Source of the DNA: DASRBO01 sp035653595
Lineage (GTDB): Bacteria; Actinomycetota; Acidimicrobiia; Acidimicrobiales; JAJPHE01
Assembly: GCA_035653595.1 (NCBI GenBank)
Contig: DASRBO010000041.1
Span: 6,230 to 70,229 of the forward strand
Reading direction: 5' to 3'
Length of the DNA stretch: 64,000 nucleotides
Shown here: positions 40,835-49,932 of the stretch, in pieces
Layout: every line of letters starts with the position of its first letter
How positions within the stretch are numbered: position 1 is the first letter of the stretch
Translations under genes and position numbers: made by a program
Notes under the pieces: model-generated
What the model saw: the letters and a program-made list of their open reading frames with translations, nothing else
Database searches by the model: none
What the model was told of the DNA's origin: nothing

Positions 40835-43395
40835 CAGCCCGCTTCGGCCAGACGGACGGTGACGGCGGCCGGCCCCTCCTCGAGGCGGAGGTGCTCGATG
40901 ACCCCGGCATGGCGCAGGTCGTCCGCCGCCGCCCTCACCAGATCGAGCGAGGCGGCGGAGCCGGAGACCACCACCTCGTCGACCGGGGCCCGCATGGACA
41001 GGCCGGCCTCGCTTTTGGCCTTGCGCACCGACGCCAGCACCTCGGCCGCCGCCCCCAGGATGGCGGGGTCGCCGCCGGCGCCCAGCTCGGCGGCTGTCGG
41101 CCACTGCGCCCGATGCACCGAGCCCTCCCGCCACCACGACCACACCTCCTCGGTCACATAGGGGAGGAAGGGGGCGAGCAACCGGACCAGGCCGGACAGG
41201 GCCAGGGACAGGGCGGCCTGGGCCGAGGCCGCCTCCTCGGCCGATCCCGAGCCGTAGGCGCGGGCCTTGACCAGCTCGACGTAGTTGTCGCAGAAGGACC
41301 AGAAGAACGCCTCCACCCGCTCCAGCGCCCGGCCGAAGTCGAAGGCGTCGAGGGCCTCGGTGGCCGCCGTCACCACCGTCGCCAGCCCGGCCAGCAGCGA
41401 GCGGTCGACCGCCTCGGTCACCTGGTCGGGGGTGGCCTGGGCTGGCTCGGGGGTGAGGCCGAGCACGAAGCGGCTGACGTTGAGGACCTTGATGGCCAGC
41501 CGACGGCCAACCCGCATCTGGGCGGTGTCGAAGGCGGCGTCCATCCCCGGCCGGCAGTTGGTCGCCCAGTAGCGGAAGCCGTCGGTGCCGAACTCGTCCA
41601 GGAGCCCGATGGGGGTGACGGCGTTGCCCTTGGACTTGGACATCTTCTTGCGGTCGGGGTCGTAGATGAAGCCGTTGACCCCGGCATGCGCCCACGGGAG
41701 CCGGCCGTGCTCGAGCTGGGCCCGCAGGGTGGTCACGAACAGCCAGGTGCGGATGATGTCGTGGCCCTGGGGCCGGTAGTCCATGGGGTAGACGCGCCCG
41801 AACAGGTCGGGGTCGTCCTCCCACCCCGACGCGATCCACGGCGTGCAGGACGAGGTGGCCCAGGTGTCCATGATGTCGGGGTCGCCGGCGAAGCCGCCGG
41901 GCCGGTTGCGCTGCTCGGGCGAGTACCCGTCGGGCACGTCGGTGCTGGGATCGATCGGCAGGCGCGACTCGTCCGGGACCAGCGGGTGGACGTAGTCGAC
42001 GGACCCGTCGGCGCCCACCGGGTACCACACCGGTATCGGCACCCCGAAGAACCGCTGGCGGCTGACCAGCCAGTCGCTGTTCAGGCCCTTGACCCAGTCC
42101 TCGTAGCGCACCCTCATGAACTCCGGGTGCCAGGCGAGCTCGCGGCCTCGCTGCAGCAGCGCCTCCCGCAGCTCGGGGTCGCGGGAGCCGTTGCGGATGT
42201 ACCACTGCCGGCTGGTGACGATCTCCAACGGGCGGTCGCCCCGCTCGTAGAACTTGACCGGATGGGTGATGGACCGGGGCTCGCCCAGGAGGTCGCCCGA
42301 CTGGGCCAGCAGCTCGGCGATGGCCGAATGGGCCTGCTTCACCGTGCGCCCGGCGAGCGACCGGTAGGCGGCATCGGCGGCGTCGGGGTCCAGTGACGGC
42401 CAGTCGGGCCCGCCCCACTCCACCTCCCGCAGCCGGCCGTCCCGCCCGACGATGCTGCGCACGGGCAGGTCGAGCTCCCTCCACCAGACAACGTCGGTGA
42501 TATCGCCGAAGGTGCAGATCATGGCGATGCCCGAGCCCTTGTCCGGCTCGGCCAGGTGGTGGGCCACCACCGGCACAGGCACCTTGAACAGCGGGGTCAC
42601 CACGGTGGTGCCGAACAGCGGCCCGTAGCGGGCGTCGCCCGGGTGGGCGACCAGGGCGACGCAGGCGGCCAGCAGCTCGGGCCGGGTGGTCTCGACCTCG
42701 ACGGCCCCGTCGCCGTCGGCGAGGGCGAAGCGCAGCCGGTAGTAGGAGCCCGGCATCTCGCGGTCCTCCAGCTCGGCCTGGGCCACGGCGGTGCGGAAAT
42801 CGACGTCCCACAGGGTGGGGGCCTCCGCCGGGTAGGCCTCCCCCCGGGCCAGGTTGCGCAGGAAGGCGCGCTGGGACGCCCGCTGGGAGCGGTCGTCAAT
42901 GGTGGCGTAGGTCAGGCTCCAGTCGACCGACAGTCCCAGCTTGCGCCACACCGCCTCGAACTGGACCTCGTCCTCGGCGGTAAGGCGGTGACAGAGGTCC
43001 ACGAAGTTGGGGCGCGAGATCGGCAGCGGCGTCCTGGGCGGGCTGGCCGGGGGCTCGAAGCCGGGGTCGTAGGGCAGGGACGGGTCGCACACCACCCCGA
43101 AGTGGTTCTGCACCCGGCGCTCGGTGGGCAGCCCGTTGTCGTCCCAGCCCATGGGGTAGTACACCTCCCGCCCCCGCATGCGCTGGAAGCGCACGATGAC
43201 GTCGGCCTGGGTGTAGCCCCAGGCGCTGCCCACGTGCAGCGTCCCGCTGACGGTGGGGGGAGGGGTGTCGACGGAGAAGATCTCCGCCCGGCTGCGGGTG
43301 CGGTCGAAGCGGTAGGTGCCGTCGGCCTCCCAGCGCGCCATCCACTTGTCCTCGAGGCCTTCGAGCGCCGGTTTTTCGGGGACCTTCGGTGGCAT
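40834..43395 (-). CDS. valS: valyl-tRNA synthetase
   Basis: 853 residues. The class Ia signatures are PTVSGTLHVGSAWGYTQ (HIGH motif as HVGS) and KKMSKSKGN. The GWDDNGLPTERRVQN segment and the WYIRNGSRD, FFGVPIPVWYP pieces identify ValRS. It has the CP1 editing domain (about 190-380) and the anticodon-binding domain (about 620-760). The C-terminal coiled-coil arm of many bacterial ValRS is missing or very short. ATG 43395 is nearly leaderless behind TACGGT (43410-43405). The epimerase and nucleotidyltransferase genes follow in one operon, an unusual partnership. Confidence 0.95.
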   Translation of the reverse strand: MPPKVPEKPALEGLEDKWMARWEADGTYRFDRTRSRAEIFSVDTPPPTVSGTLHVGSAWGYTQADVIVRFQRMRGREVYYPMGWDDNGLPTERRVQNHFGVVCDPSLPYDPGFEPPASPPRTPLPISRPNFVDLCHRLTAEDEVQFEAVWRKLGLSVDWSLTYATIDDRSQRASQRAFLRNLARGEAYPAEAPTLWDVDFRTAVAQAELEDREMPGSYYRLRFALADGDGAVEVETTRPELLAACVALVAHPGDARYGPLFGTTVVTPLFKVPVPVVAHHLAEPDKGSGIAMICTFGDITDVVWWRELDLPVRSIVGRDGRLREVEWGGPDWPSLDPDAADAAYRSLAGRTVKQAHSAIAELLAQSGDLLGEPRSITHPVKFYERGDRPLEIVTSRQWYIRNGSRDPELREALLQRGRELAWHPEFMRVRYEDWVKGLNSDWLVSRQRFFGVPIPVWYPVGADGSVDYVHPLVPDESRLPIDPSTDVPDGYSPEQRNRPGGFAGDPDIMDTWATSSCTPWIASGWEDDPDLFGRVYPMDYRPQGHDIIRTWLFVTTLRAQLEHGRLPWAHAGVNGFIYDPDRKKMSKSKGNAVTPIGLLDEFGTDGFRYWATNCRPGMDAAFDTAQMRVGRRLAIKVLNVSRFVLGLTPEPAQATPDQVTEAVDRSLLAGLATVVTAATEALDAFDFGRALERVEAFFWSFCDNYVELVKARAYGSGSAEEAASAQAALSLALSGLVRLLAPFLPYVTEEVWSWWREGSVHRAQWPTAAELGAGGDPAILGAAAEVLASVRKAKSEAGLSMRAPVDEVVVSGSAASLDLVRAAADDLRHAGVIEHLRLEEGPAAVTVRLAEAG

Positions 43396-43403
43396 GGTCC
43401 GGT

Positions 43404-43410
43404 TACCGTA
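43404..43410. promoter_or_regulatory. overlapping divergent -10 elements of valS and cysS
   Basis: The 7-mer TACCGTA reads TACCGT on the plus strand (7 bases from the cysS GTG) and TACGGT on the minus strand (10 bases from the valS ATG). One symmetric element thus appears to serve both genes. Confidence 0.55.
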
Positions 43411-43415
43411 CCCGG

Positions 43416-44795
43416 GTGCTGCGCCTGCACGACACCGCATTGGGCCGGGTGGTCCCGCTCGAGCCGGCCCGGCCCGGCCGGTTGTCGATGTACGTGTGCG
43501 GCCCGACCGTCTACGACGTGCCCCACACCGGCCACGGCCGCAACGTGCTGGTCTACGACGTCCTGCGCCGCTACCTGGCCCATCGCGGCGTCGAGGTCGT
43601 GCACGTCTCAAACATCACCGACATCGACGACAAGATCATCCAGCGAGCCGGCGAGGAGGGCCGGCCGGCGGCCGAGGTGGCCGAGCAGTACGAGGCGGCC
43701 TGGTGGGACGCCTTGGACCGCCTCGGGGTGCTGCGGCCCCGCCACGCCCCCCGGGCCACCGAGTACGTGGCCGACATGGTCGAGCTCATCCGCCAGCTGG
43801 AGGACCGGGGCGCCGCCTACCAGTCCGAGGACGGGGTGTACTTCGCCCCCGAGTCGGTGCCCGACTACGGCCTGCTGGCCCAGCAGCCCCTGGACTCGCT
43901 CCGGGCGGGCGCCCGGGTGGAGACGGCCGAGCACAAGCGCTCCCCGATCGACTTCGCCCTGTGGAAGGTGTCCAAGCCGGGCGAGCCGTCGTGGCCGTCG
44001 CCCTGGGGGCCGGGCCGGCCGGGCTGGCACACCGAGTGCGTGGTGATGTCCCTCGACCTGCTGGGAGAGGGCTTCGACCTGCACACGGGGGGTCTCGACC
44101 TCAAGTTCCCCCACCACGAGAACGAGCGGGCCCAGGCGCTGGCCCTGGGGCGGGACTTCGCCCGCCACTGGATGCACCACGCCTTCGTCGAGGTCGGCGG
44201 GGAGAAGATGTCCAAGTCGCTGGGCAACTTCGACTCCCTCACCGACCTGCTGGCCCGCCACGACGGACGGGCGTACCGCATGCTGACCCTGCGGTCGCAC
44301 TACCGCAGCCCCATGGAGGTCACCCCCGAGGGCATCGCCGCCAACGAGGCCGCCCTGCGCCGCTACGACGACCTGGCCCTCCGCCTCCCGCTGGCCTTCG
44401 CCGACGGGGGAGCCATCGCGGCGGGCCCCCGGCCCGACCCCGACGCGGTCGGGCGCTTCAACGCCGCCATGGAGGACGATCTGGACACCCCGGCCGCCAT
44501 GGGCATCCTCTCCGACGCCATCCGGGCCGCCAACGCCGCCGCCGACGCCGGCCACCACGAGGAGGCGGCCGCCCTGGCGGCGGCGGTGGCAGGCATGGGC
44601 GAGGCGGTCGGCCTGGCCGCCCAGCCCCCCGGCGCCGGCGGTGTGCCGGCCGCAGTAGTGGAGGCCGTCGCCCAAATGGACCAGGCCCGCTCGGAGCGGG
44701 ACTTCGCCACCGCCGACCGGATCCGGGCGGAGCTGAGCGAGGCAGGCTGGCTGGTGGAGAACGCCGCCGCCGGCAGCCGGGTGCGCCGGGCCTGA
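43416..44795 (+). CDS. cysS: cysteinyl-tRNA synthetase
   Basis: 459 residues from GTG 43416. An upstream GTG (43389) overlaps the valS promoter and is less likely. Motifs are MYVCGPTVYD with the zinc-binding Cys and the HxGHGR form of the HIGH motif, WHTECVVMS with the second Cys, HHENERAQ with the remaining ligands, and EKMSKSLGN. A C-terminal DALR-type helical region completes it. MshC of the mycothiol pathway was considered. The full C-terminal anticodon domain and length point to CysS. Confidence 0.92.
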   Translation: MLRLHDTALGRVVPLEPARPGRLSMYVCGPTVYDVPHTGHGRNVLVYDVLRRYLAHRGVEVVHVSNITDIDDKIIQRAGEEGRPAAEVAEQYEAAWWDALDRLGVLRPRHAPRATEYVADMVELIRQLEDRGAAYQSEDGVYFAPESVPDYGLLAQQPLDSLRAGARVETAEHKRSPIDFALWKVSKPGEPSWPSPWGPGRPGWHTECVVMSLDLLGEGFDLHTGGLDLKFPHHENERAQALALGRDFARHWMHHAFVEVGGEKMSKSLGNFDSLTDLLARHDGRAYRMLTLRSHYRSPMEVTPEGIAANEAALRRYDDLALRLPLAFADGGAIAAGPRPDPDAVGRFNAAMEDDLDTPAAMGILSDAIRAANAAADAGHHEEAAALAAAVAGMGEAVGLAAQPPGAGGVPAAVVEAVAQMDQARSERDFATADRIRAELSEAGWLVENAAAGSRVRRA

Positions 44796-44968
44796 GCGGG
44801 GCCCGGGCTCGTCGCTCCGGAGCGGCGCCGGCAGGTACCACCGGGGGCTTGCACCGGGTTCGTAGCCTGATACCGTGACCGGGCGAGGGAGTTCCCACGG
44901 AGACTGCAGGTCGATGTACCGCTGTGCCCCCTCGATTAAGAGCAAGAAGATCAAGGGGGTCGGCCAAA

Positions 44969-45172
44969 GTGGCGACCGGTACCGTCAAGTGGTTCAACTC
45001 CGAGAAGGGCTACGGCTTCATCTCCCAGCCGGACGGCGGGGCTGATGTGTTCGTGCACTTCTCGGCCATCGAGATGAACGGCTACAAGCTGCTCGAGGAA
45101 GGCCAGCAGGTCGAGTTCGACATCCAGGAGGGCCCCAAGGGCCTCCAGGCCGCCAGCGTCCGGCCGATCTGA
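44969..45172 (+). CDS. cold-shock protein (CspA family)
   Basis: 67 residues from GTG 44969 with GGGGGT upstream. It is a single cold-shock domain with RNP-1 KGYGFI (in NSEKGYGFISQ) and RNP-2 VFVHFS, and the start TGTVKWFN. It acts as an RNA chaperone. The roughly 100-base region between TAGCCT/TACCGT-like -10 elements near 44860-44876 and the start would form a long 5' leader, as in other csp genes. A compact terminator hairpin follows 7 bases after the stop. Confidence 0.95.
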   Translation: MATGTVKWFNSEKGYGFISQPDGGADVFVHFSAIEMNGYKLLEEGQQVEFDIQEGPKGLQAASVRPI

Positions 45173-45178
45173 CCCCGC

Positions 45179-45200
45179 CGTCCCCGCCTAGGCGGGGACG
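45179..45200 (+). terminator. csp terminator hairpin
   Basis: CGTCCCCGCC and GGCGGGGACG (10-bp perfect) with a two-base TA centre, starting 7 bases after the cold-shock gene stop. Confidence 0.75.
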
Positions 45201-45246
45201 CTCCCGCATTGCCACCCCGGCCCGGAGGCCTGGTTCGTCGCGCCCG

Positions 45247-46698
45247 TCAGGGAAGCGTGGCGGAGGTTCCCCCGGCCGGCGTGCTCACGCTGACCGATAC
45301 CGGCGGGTCGGTGGGGCTGGGCTGGGGCGGCGGTGACCCGGCGCTGGTGCCGTTGACCGACACCCCTCCGATCGGTCCGCTCGAGTCGAGTCCGACGCTG
45401 GCGCTGGCCTGCACCGGGGCCGGGGCCAGGTTGATCTGCGTGCTCAGCTGGGCGATCGGAGCGGTCGACCCGTTCCCTCCGGTGCCGGCTCCGCCGCCCC
45501 CGCTGGCCGACCCCTTCGCCGGGGTCGGGTCGGGGGCCGGGGCCACCGGCGGGTTGATCACCGGAGCCGGGGCCGGGCTGGCCGCCGGGGGCGGGGTGGC
45601 CGGTGCCGCCGTCGGGGCCGGCGCCGAGGCGGCGGCGACGGTGCCCACCGATGGGTCGGCGACGGGTGCGGGGGCGAGGACGGGAGCAGGCACGGTGGCG
45701 GCCACCTGCTGGAACGGGACCGGGGCCGATCCGACCGGGGCGGCGCCCGGGGGGCGCAGGGCGGCCGCCTTGAAGGGGGCTTGGCCCATCAGGGTGGCGC
45801 CGAGGATCCCGAGTCCCATCACCCCGACGCTGGCGCCAAGCAGGGCCCGGCGGGGTCCCTCGGGCAGCACGGGCGTGCGGGCCGGACGGGCGGCGGCCAG
45901 CTTCCAGTGCCGCCAGGCCAGGGCTCCCAGGGCCAGGGGCAGGGGCACGACGATCCGCCGCAGGCTGGTGCTCAGATCCTCCAGCTCGGCCAGGCGCTGG
46001 CGGCACTCCTCGCAGCCGGCCAGGTGCTGGTCGACCTTGGCCAGGTCGCGAGGGGCGAGCCCGCCTCCCACGTAGGCCCCCAGGTGCTCGACGGTGAACC
46101 GGCAGCCGTTCTGGACGTCGCTACGCAGGTGGGCCTGCAGGTAGCGCTGGCGCAGCCCGGCCCGGGCCCGGACGGCCAGCTGGGCGGTGCCGTTGGCGGA
46201 CAGGCCGAGCAAGCCGGCGGCCTCGGCCGGGGCCATGCCCTCCACCTCGGTGAGCCACAGCACCGAGCGCCACCGCTCGGGCAGGCTGCGGAAGGCCGAG
46301 GCGACCAGGGAGGCGTCGAGCCGGTCCATGAGGCGGTCCGAGGGCCCGGCGGTGGCGCTGGTCTCGTCGCTGGCGACGTCGTCGACCAGGTGGATCCGGC
46401 CGCTGCGGCGGAGCACGTCGATGGAGGCGTTGCGGGCGGTGGCCATGAGGTAGGGCCGGAACCCGCCGAGGTCGGTCAGCCGGCCGGCCGCCAGGGCGGT
46501 GAAGATGCGGGTGAACGCCTCGGCCACGGCGTCGGAGGCGTCCTCGCGGTTGCCGGTGACGGCGTAGGCCACCCGCCAGGCGGTCTCGGCGTGACGCCGG
46601 TAGAGCTCGTCGAAGGCGGTCGAGTCGCCCGAGGCAGCCGCCTCGGCCAGGTCCGCATCGGTGGTGCTGGCAGTGAGCGCCTGGGCTCTGTCGGCCAT
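45247..46698 (-). CDS. one-piece ECF sigma factor / zinc-finger anti-sigma / membrane fusion
   Basis: 483 residues from ATG 46698 (GAGGAGACGAC upstream). Residues about 15-195 are a full ECF factor: region 2 with AFDELYRRHAETAWRVAYAV and PYLMATARNASIDVLRR, and region 4 with LWLTEVEGMAPAEAAGLL. Then VEHLGAYVGGGL and HLAGCEEC (H-x3-C-x2-C) give a ZAS finger at about 220-240. One membrane helix follows (about 292-312), and a 170-residue Ala/Pro/Val-rich outer tail. Sigma and its regulator in one chain, tethered to the membrane, resembles actinobacterial ECF groups with C-terminal extensions. Confidence 0.88.
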   Translation of the reverse strand: MADRAQALTASTTDADLAEAAASGDSTAFDELYRRHAETAWRVAYAVTGNREDASDAVAEAFTRIFTALAAGRLTDLGGFRPYLMATARNASIDVLRRSGRIHLVDDVASDETSATAGPSDRLMDRLDASLVASAFRSLPERWRSVLWLTEVEGMAPAEAAGLLGLSANGTAQLAVRARAGLRQRYLQAHLRSDVQNGCRFTVEHLGAYVGGGLAPRDLAKVDQHLAGCEECRQRLAELEDLSTSLRRIVVPLPLALGALAWRHWKLAAARPARTPVLPEGPRRALLGASVGVMGLGILGATLMGQAPFKAAALRPPGAAPVGSAPVPFQQVAATVPAPVLAPAPVADPSVGTVAAASAPAPTAAPATPPPAASPAPAPVINPPVAPAPDPTPAKGSASGGGGAGTGGNGSTAPIAQLSTQINLAPAPVQASASVGLDSSGPIGGVSVNGTSAGSPPPQPSPTDPPVSVSVSTPAGGTSATLP

Positions 46699-46711
46699 GT
46701 CGTCTCCTCAG

Positions 46712-46728
46712 CCGGGAAATTCTCCCGG
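46712..46728. promoter_or_regulatory. inverted repeat CCGGGA-N5-TCCCGG upstream of the sigma fusion gene
   Basis: A perfect 6-bp inverted repeat lying 14-30 bases before the sigma-fusion ATG, so it would be near the mRNA start or within the leader. It could be an operator or a small hairpin. Confidence 0.4.
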
Positions 46729-46857
46729 TTTAGTTCTTCACAAACCGGCCGACTTCCTGCCACCGTGGGCGCCGGGGGTCGGTCTGGCCCCGCGGTTACC
46801 CTTGGTAAAGGAAGGGGCGGCCGGCGGGGCCGCGGCCCGGTCGAGACGAGGTGCGCC

Positions 46858-48072
46858 ATGGCCGAGTTCTCCCTCGAACTGAACGAGGACCAGCTCCAGA
46901 TCCAGAAATGGGTCCACGACTTCGCCGAGAACGTCGTCCGTCCGGTCGCCCACGAGTGGGACGAGCGGGAGGAGACCCCCTGGCCGGTCATCGAGGAGGC
47001 CGCCAAGATCGGCCTCTACTCGTTCGACTTCGTGGCCAACTGCTTCGGCGACCCGACCGGGCTGCTCATGTGCCTGGTCAACGAGGAGATGTCCTGGGGT
47101 GACGCCGGCATCGCCCTGGCCATCTTCGGCACCACCCTGGGGGTGGCCGGCATCCTGGCCAACGGGACCCCGGAGCAGATGATGGAGTGGGCGCCCCAGT
47201 GCTTCGGGACTGCCGACGACGTCAAGCTGGCCGCCTTCGCCGTCTCCGAGCCCGACGCCGGCTCCGATGTCAGCTCGCTGCGCACCCGGGCCGTCTACGA
47301 CGAGGCCAAGGACGAGTGGATGCTCAACGGCACCAAGATCTGGATCACCAATGGCGGCATCGCCGACATCCACGTGGTGGTGGCCTCGGTGGACCCCGAG
47401 CTTGGCTCGCGGGGCCAGGCCAGCTTCGTCGTCCCGCCGGGCACCCCCGGCATCCGCCTGGGCCAGAAGTTCAAGAAGATGGGCATCCGGGCGTCCCACA
47501 CCGGCGAGGTCATCCTCGAGGACTGCAGGGTGCCGGGCCGGTGCCTGCTGGGGGGCAAGGAGAAGCTGGAGGAGCGGATGGCCCGGGCCCGCGAGGGCAA
47601 GCGGTCCAGTTCCCAGGCGGCCATGGCCACCTTCGAGGCCTCCCGCCCGGTGGTCGGGGCCCAGGCCGTCGGGATCGCCCGGGCCGCCTACGACTACGCC
47701 CTCGAGTACGCCAAGGAGCGCAGGCAGTTCGGCCGGGCGATCATCGAGAACCAGGCCATCGCCTTCAAGCTGGCCGACATGAAGATGCACACCGACGCCG
47801 CCCGCCTGCTGGTTCACCGGGCCGCCTGGATGGCCAGGGCGGGCAAGAAGTTCGAGGCCGGCGAGGGCTCGATGTCCAAGCTGTTCGCCGGGGAGACGGC
47901 GGTGTGGGTCACCGAGCAGGCCATCCAGATCCTCGGCGGCTACGGATATGTTCGCGAGTACCCGGTCGAGCGCTGGCATCGCGACGCCAAGATCTACACG
48001 ATCTTCGAGGGCACCTCGGAGATACAGCGGCTGATCATCAGTCGGGCGATATCGGGCGTGCACATTCCCTAG
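46858..48072 (+). CDS. acyl-CoA dehydrogenase
   Basis: 404 residues. ACAD domains are in order: an N-terminal helical domain (ELNEDQLQIQKWVHDFAENV), the beta domain with AAFAVSEPDAGSD and WITNGGIADIHVV, and the C-terminal helical domain with RRQFGRAI, QILGGYGYVREYPVER and IYTIFEGTSEIQRL, where the Glu is the catalytic base. It oxidises an acyl-CoA with FAD and passes electrons to ETF. Chain-length preference is not clear. ATG 46858 is chosen. The frame is open far upstream but antisense to the sigma gene. No beta-oxidation partner is adjacent. Confidence 0.95.
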   Translation: MAEFSLELNEDQLQIQKWVHDFAENVVRPVAHEWDEREETPWPVIEEAAKIGLYSFDFVANCFGDPTGLLMCLVNEEMSWGDAGIALAIFGTTLGVAGILANGTPEQMMEWAPQCFGTADDVKLAAFAVSEPDAGSDVSSLRTRAVYDEAKDEWMLNGTKIWITNGGIADIHVVVASVDPELGSRGQASFVVPPGTPGIRLGQKFKKMGIRASHTGEVILEDCRVPGRCLLGGKEKLEERMARAREGKRSSSQAAMATFEASRPVVGAQAVGIARAAYDYALEYAKERRQFGRAIIENQAIAFKLADMKMHTDAARLLVHRAAWMARAGKKFEAGEGSMSKLFAGETAVWVTEQAIQILGGYGYVREYPVERWHRDAKIYTIFEGTSEIQRLIISRAISGVHIP

Positions 48073-48222
48073 CCCTGATGCGGGGTTAGCCCGAGCCTTG
48101 GCTCATCCGCCGACGGACGGGTGCTGTCGCCTCGTCCGGCCCGGTCGTGAACGACTCGCGGGGAGCCGACGAACGAGTTCGTCGGTGACGCGACTACCTT
48201 TCCGGTGAACGGAGGGTGTGCA

Positions 48223-48972
48223 GTGGCGAAGTTCGACGCCGTGGCCCACGTCTACGACGCCTCCAGGGGAGGGCTCGATCGCGGCGTCTATGTCGCCGAT
48301 CAACTCCGGGCCTTCCTCCCCGGTGGCACACGGCTGCTCGAGCTGGGAGTGGGTACCGGGGCCGTGGCGATGGCCCTCATGGAGGCGGGCTACGACGTGG
48401 TTGGAGTCGACATCTCGGCGCCGATGCTCGCCTCGGCCCGCCCCCGGCTGCCGGGCCGGGTCGGCCTGGCCGATGCCGCTGCTCTCCCGTTCGTCGATGG
48501 CGTCTTCGACGCCGTCTACGCCGTCTGGGTGATGTACCACCTGGTCGATCCTCGGAAAGCCCTCGCCGAGGCCGCCAGAGTGCTCCGTCCGGGTGGCCGG
48601 CTGCTGGCCCTGGACCGCAGTCGGATCGACGGTGGTGTGGACATCTGGGGCGAACTTGCCCGCGAAGTAGAGCGACGCCTGGGGCGGAAGCCACCGGCGC
48701 TGAGCTCCGGATACGAGGACCTCGCCCAGGTGGCGGAGAGTCAGGGACTGCGCAAGGTCGGGATCATGGCAGTCAGTCCTTGGCGAGACCGGCGGACCCT
48801 GCGCCAGGCAATCGACAACACCCGCCAGCGAGTCTTCGGCTGGGACGGAACGGAGGACGACTGGGTGGGGGTGGTCGAGCCACTCCTCGATGAGTGGTCG
48901 CGTCGACCCGATGTTGATGACGTCGTCATCTTCGAGCAGGGTCATGAGGTGTTGGTGCTGGACAGATCCTGA
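48223..48972 (+). CDS. class I SAM-dependent methyltransferase
   Basis: 249 residues from GTG 48223, selected for GGAGGG eight bases upstream. GTG 48205 adds six residues. Methyltransf_11 motifs are LLELGVGTGAVAMAL (motif I), VVGVDISAPML (motif II acid), DAAALPFVDGVFDAVYAV and AARVLRPGGRLLAL. The C-terminal half with a conserved Trp-rich end is variable, so the substrate is unknown. The gene may be co-transcribed with the SRPBCC gene 79 bases downstream. Confidence 0.88.
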   Translation: MAKFDAVAHVYDASRGGLDRGVYVADQLRAFLPGGTRLLELGVGTGAVAMALMEAGYDVVGVDISAPMLASARPRLPGRVGLADAAALPFVDGVFDAVYAVWVMYHLVDPRKALAEAARVLRPGGRLLALDRSRIDGGVDIWGELAREVERRLGRKPPALSSGYEDLAQVAESQGLRKVGIMAVSPWRDRRTLRQAIDNTRQRVFGWDGTEDDWVGVVEPLLDEWSRRPDVDDVVIFEQGHEVLVLDRS

Positions 48973-49051
48973 ACCGGTCGAGGCATCGCGATGATTCGAC
49001 CGGCCCGCGAGCGTCACAACGGGAGCGGGACAGCTTCCAAAGGGGTGCCTG

Positions 49052-49525
49052 ATGCCCGATGACAGTGTCAGTGCCACCTTGGTCATCGCCGCCTCGGCGG
49101 GGGTCGTGTTCTCCATCCTCGCTGATCCGGCCAGGCACGCCGCCATCGACGGGACCGGGTGGGTCTGTGAAGCCCTCGAAGGCGAGCCGGTTACGGCGGC
49201 CGGACAGGTCTTCCGGATGGCGATGTACCACCCGAACCATCCGGACGGGAGCTACCGGATGGCCAACCTGGTGGAGATATTCGACCCGCCGAGCTCCATC
49301 GCCTGGAGGCCGGGTACAGAAGATGACGCCGGCGATCTCAGTTTCGGCGGCTGGATCTGGCGCTACGACCTGACACCGCTCGGCCCGTCCGAGACCCGGG
49401 TGACCCTCTCCTACGACTGGTCCGCCGTCCCAGAAGATGTCCGCCGACACATCGGCTTCCCGCCGTTTGCGCCGGACCACCTGGACAACTCCTTGAACCA
49501 TCTCGCCGAACTCGCCAATCCGTGA
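49052..49525 (+). CDS. SRPBCC-family protein
   Basis: 157 residues of the polyketide-cyclase/START-like fold: SATLVIAASAGVVFSILADP with the helix HAAIDGTG, a beta-sheet with IAWRPGTED and GGWIWRYDLTP, and a C-terminal long helix HLDNSLNHLAEL. No catalytic residues can be assigned. A ligand-binding or cyclase role is possible. ATG 49052 is the only sensible start. It is the second such protein in the window and is not closely similar to the one at 10764. Confidence 0.82.
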   Translation: MPDDSVSATLVIAASAGVVFSILADPARHAAIDGTGWVCEALEGEPVTAAGQVFRMAMYHPNHPDGSYRMANLVEIFDPPSSIAWRPGTEDDAGDLSFGGWIWRYDLTPLGPSETRVTLSYDWSAVPEDVRRHIGFPPFAPDHLDNSLNHLAELANP

Positions 49526-49669
49526 CACCGGGGCGCACCCCTTTTCGAGGCTCGGTGGCGCCGGAGTTGTCCGGTGCGCACAACGCTGCGAACCATCCGT
49601 AGTGCCGACTCGTCGAGCAGGCGGTGGCCAACTGGCGGCGGCCCGAACCGGGCGCCCTCGCCCCGGCGG

Positions 49670-49921
49670 CTACGACAGGGCGGCCCGGACGCGCCGCAGG
49701 AGCTGCCGGTGCTCACTGGCCGTCGTTGCCCTGAAGCGCTCGAAGTCGGCTTCCAGCCGGACGTCGGCGAACAGACCAGCGGGGTCCTCGTGAAAATGGA
49801 GGAAGGCCCGGGAGCCTCGATAGAAGACGCCGCGGCTCTTCTCCCTGATCCCAGGCACCTCGCGCAGTGCCATCAGGAGAGGTTCCAGTCGGTCCAACGC
49901 CGGTCCACTGGCGTGCTTCAC
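49670..49921 (-). CDS. small conserved-looking protein, function unknown
   Basis: About 83 residues from GTG 49921. It contains a compact pattern GVFYRGSRAFLHFHEDP followed by DVRLEADFERFRATT and a basic C-terminal helix. The strand with FLHFHED and the acidic strand after it look like a small alpha/beta domain, and I have seen such short actinobacterial proteins only as hypotheticals. The His-x-His-Glu-Asp cluster could bind metal. The gene lies 11 bases downstream of the VOC gene on the same strand. Confidence 0.6.
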   Translation of the reverse strand: MKHASGPALDRLEPLLMALREVPGIREKSRGVFYRGSRAFLHFHEDPAGLFADVRLEADFERFRATTASEHRQLLRRVRAALS

Positions 49922-49932
49922 GGTCGGTCGGC

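Noticed and set aside
43389..43415. Earlier GTG start for cysS
   Set aside because: It would place coding sequence across the divergent -10 element and add residues lacking in the family, so GTG 43416 fits better.
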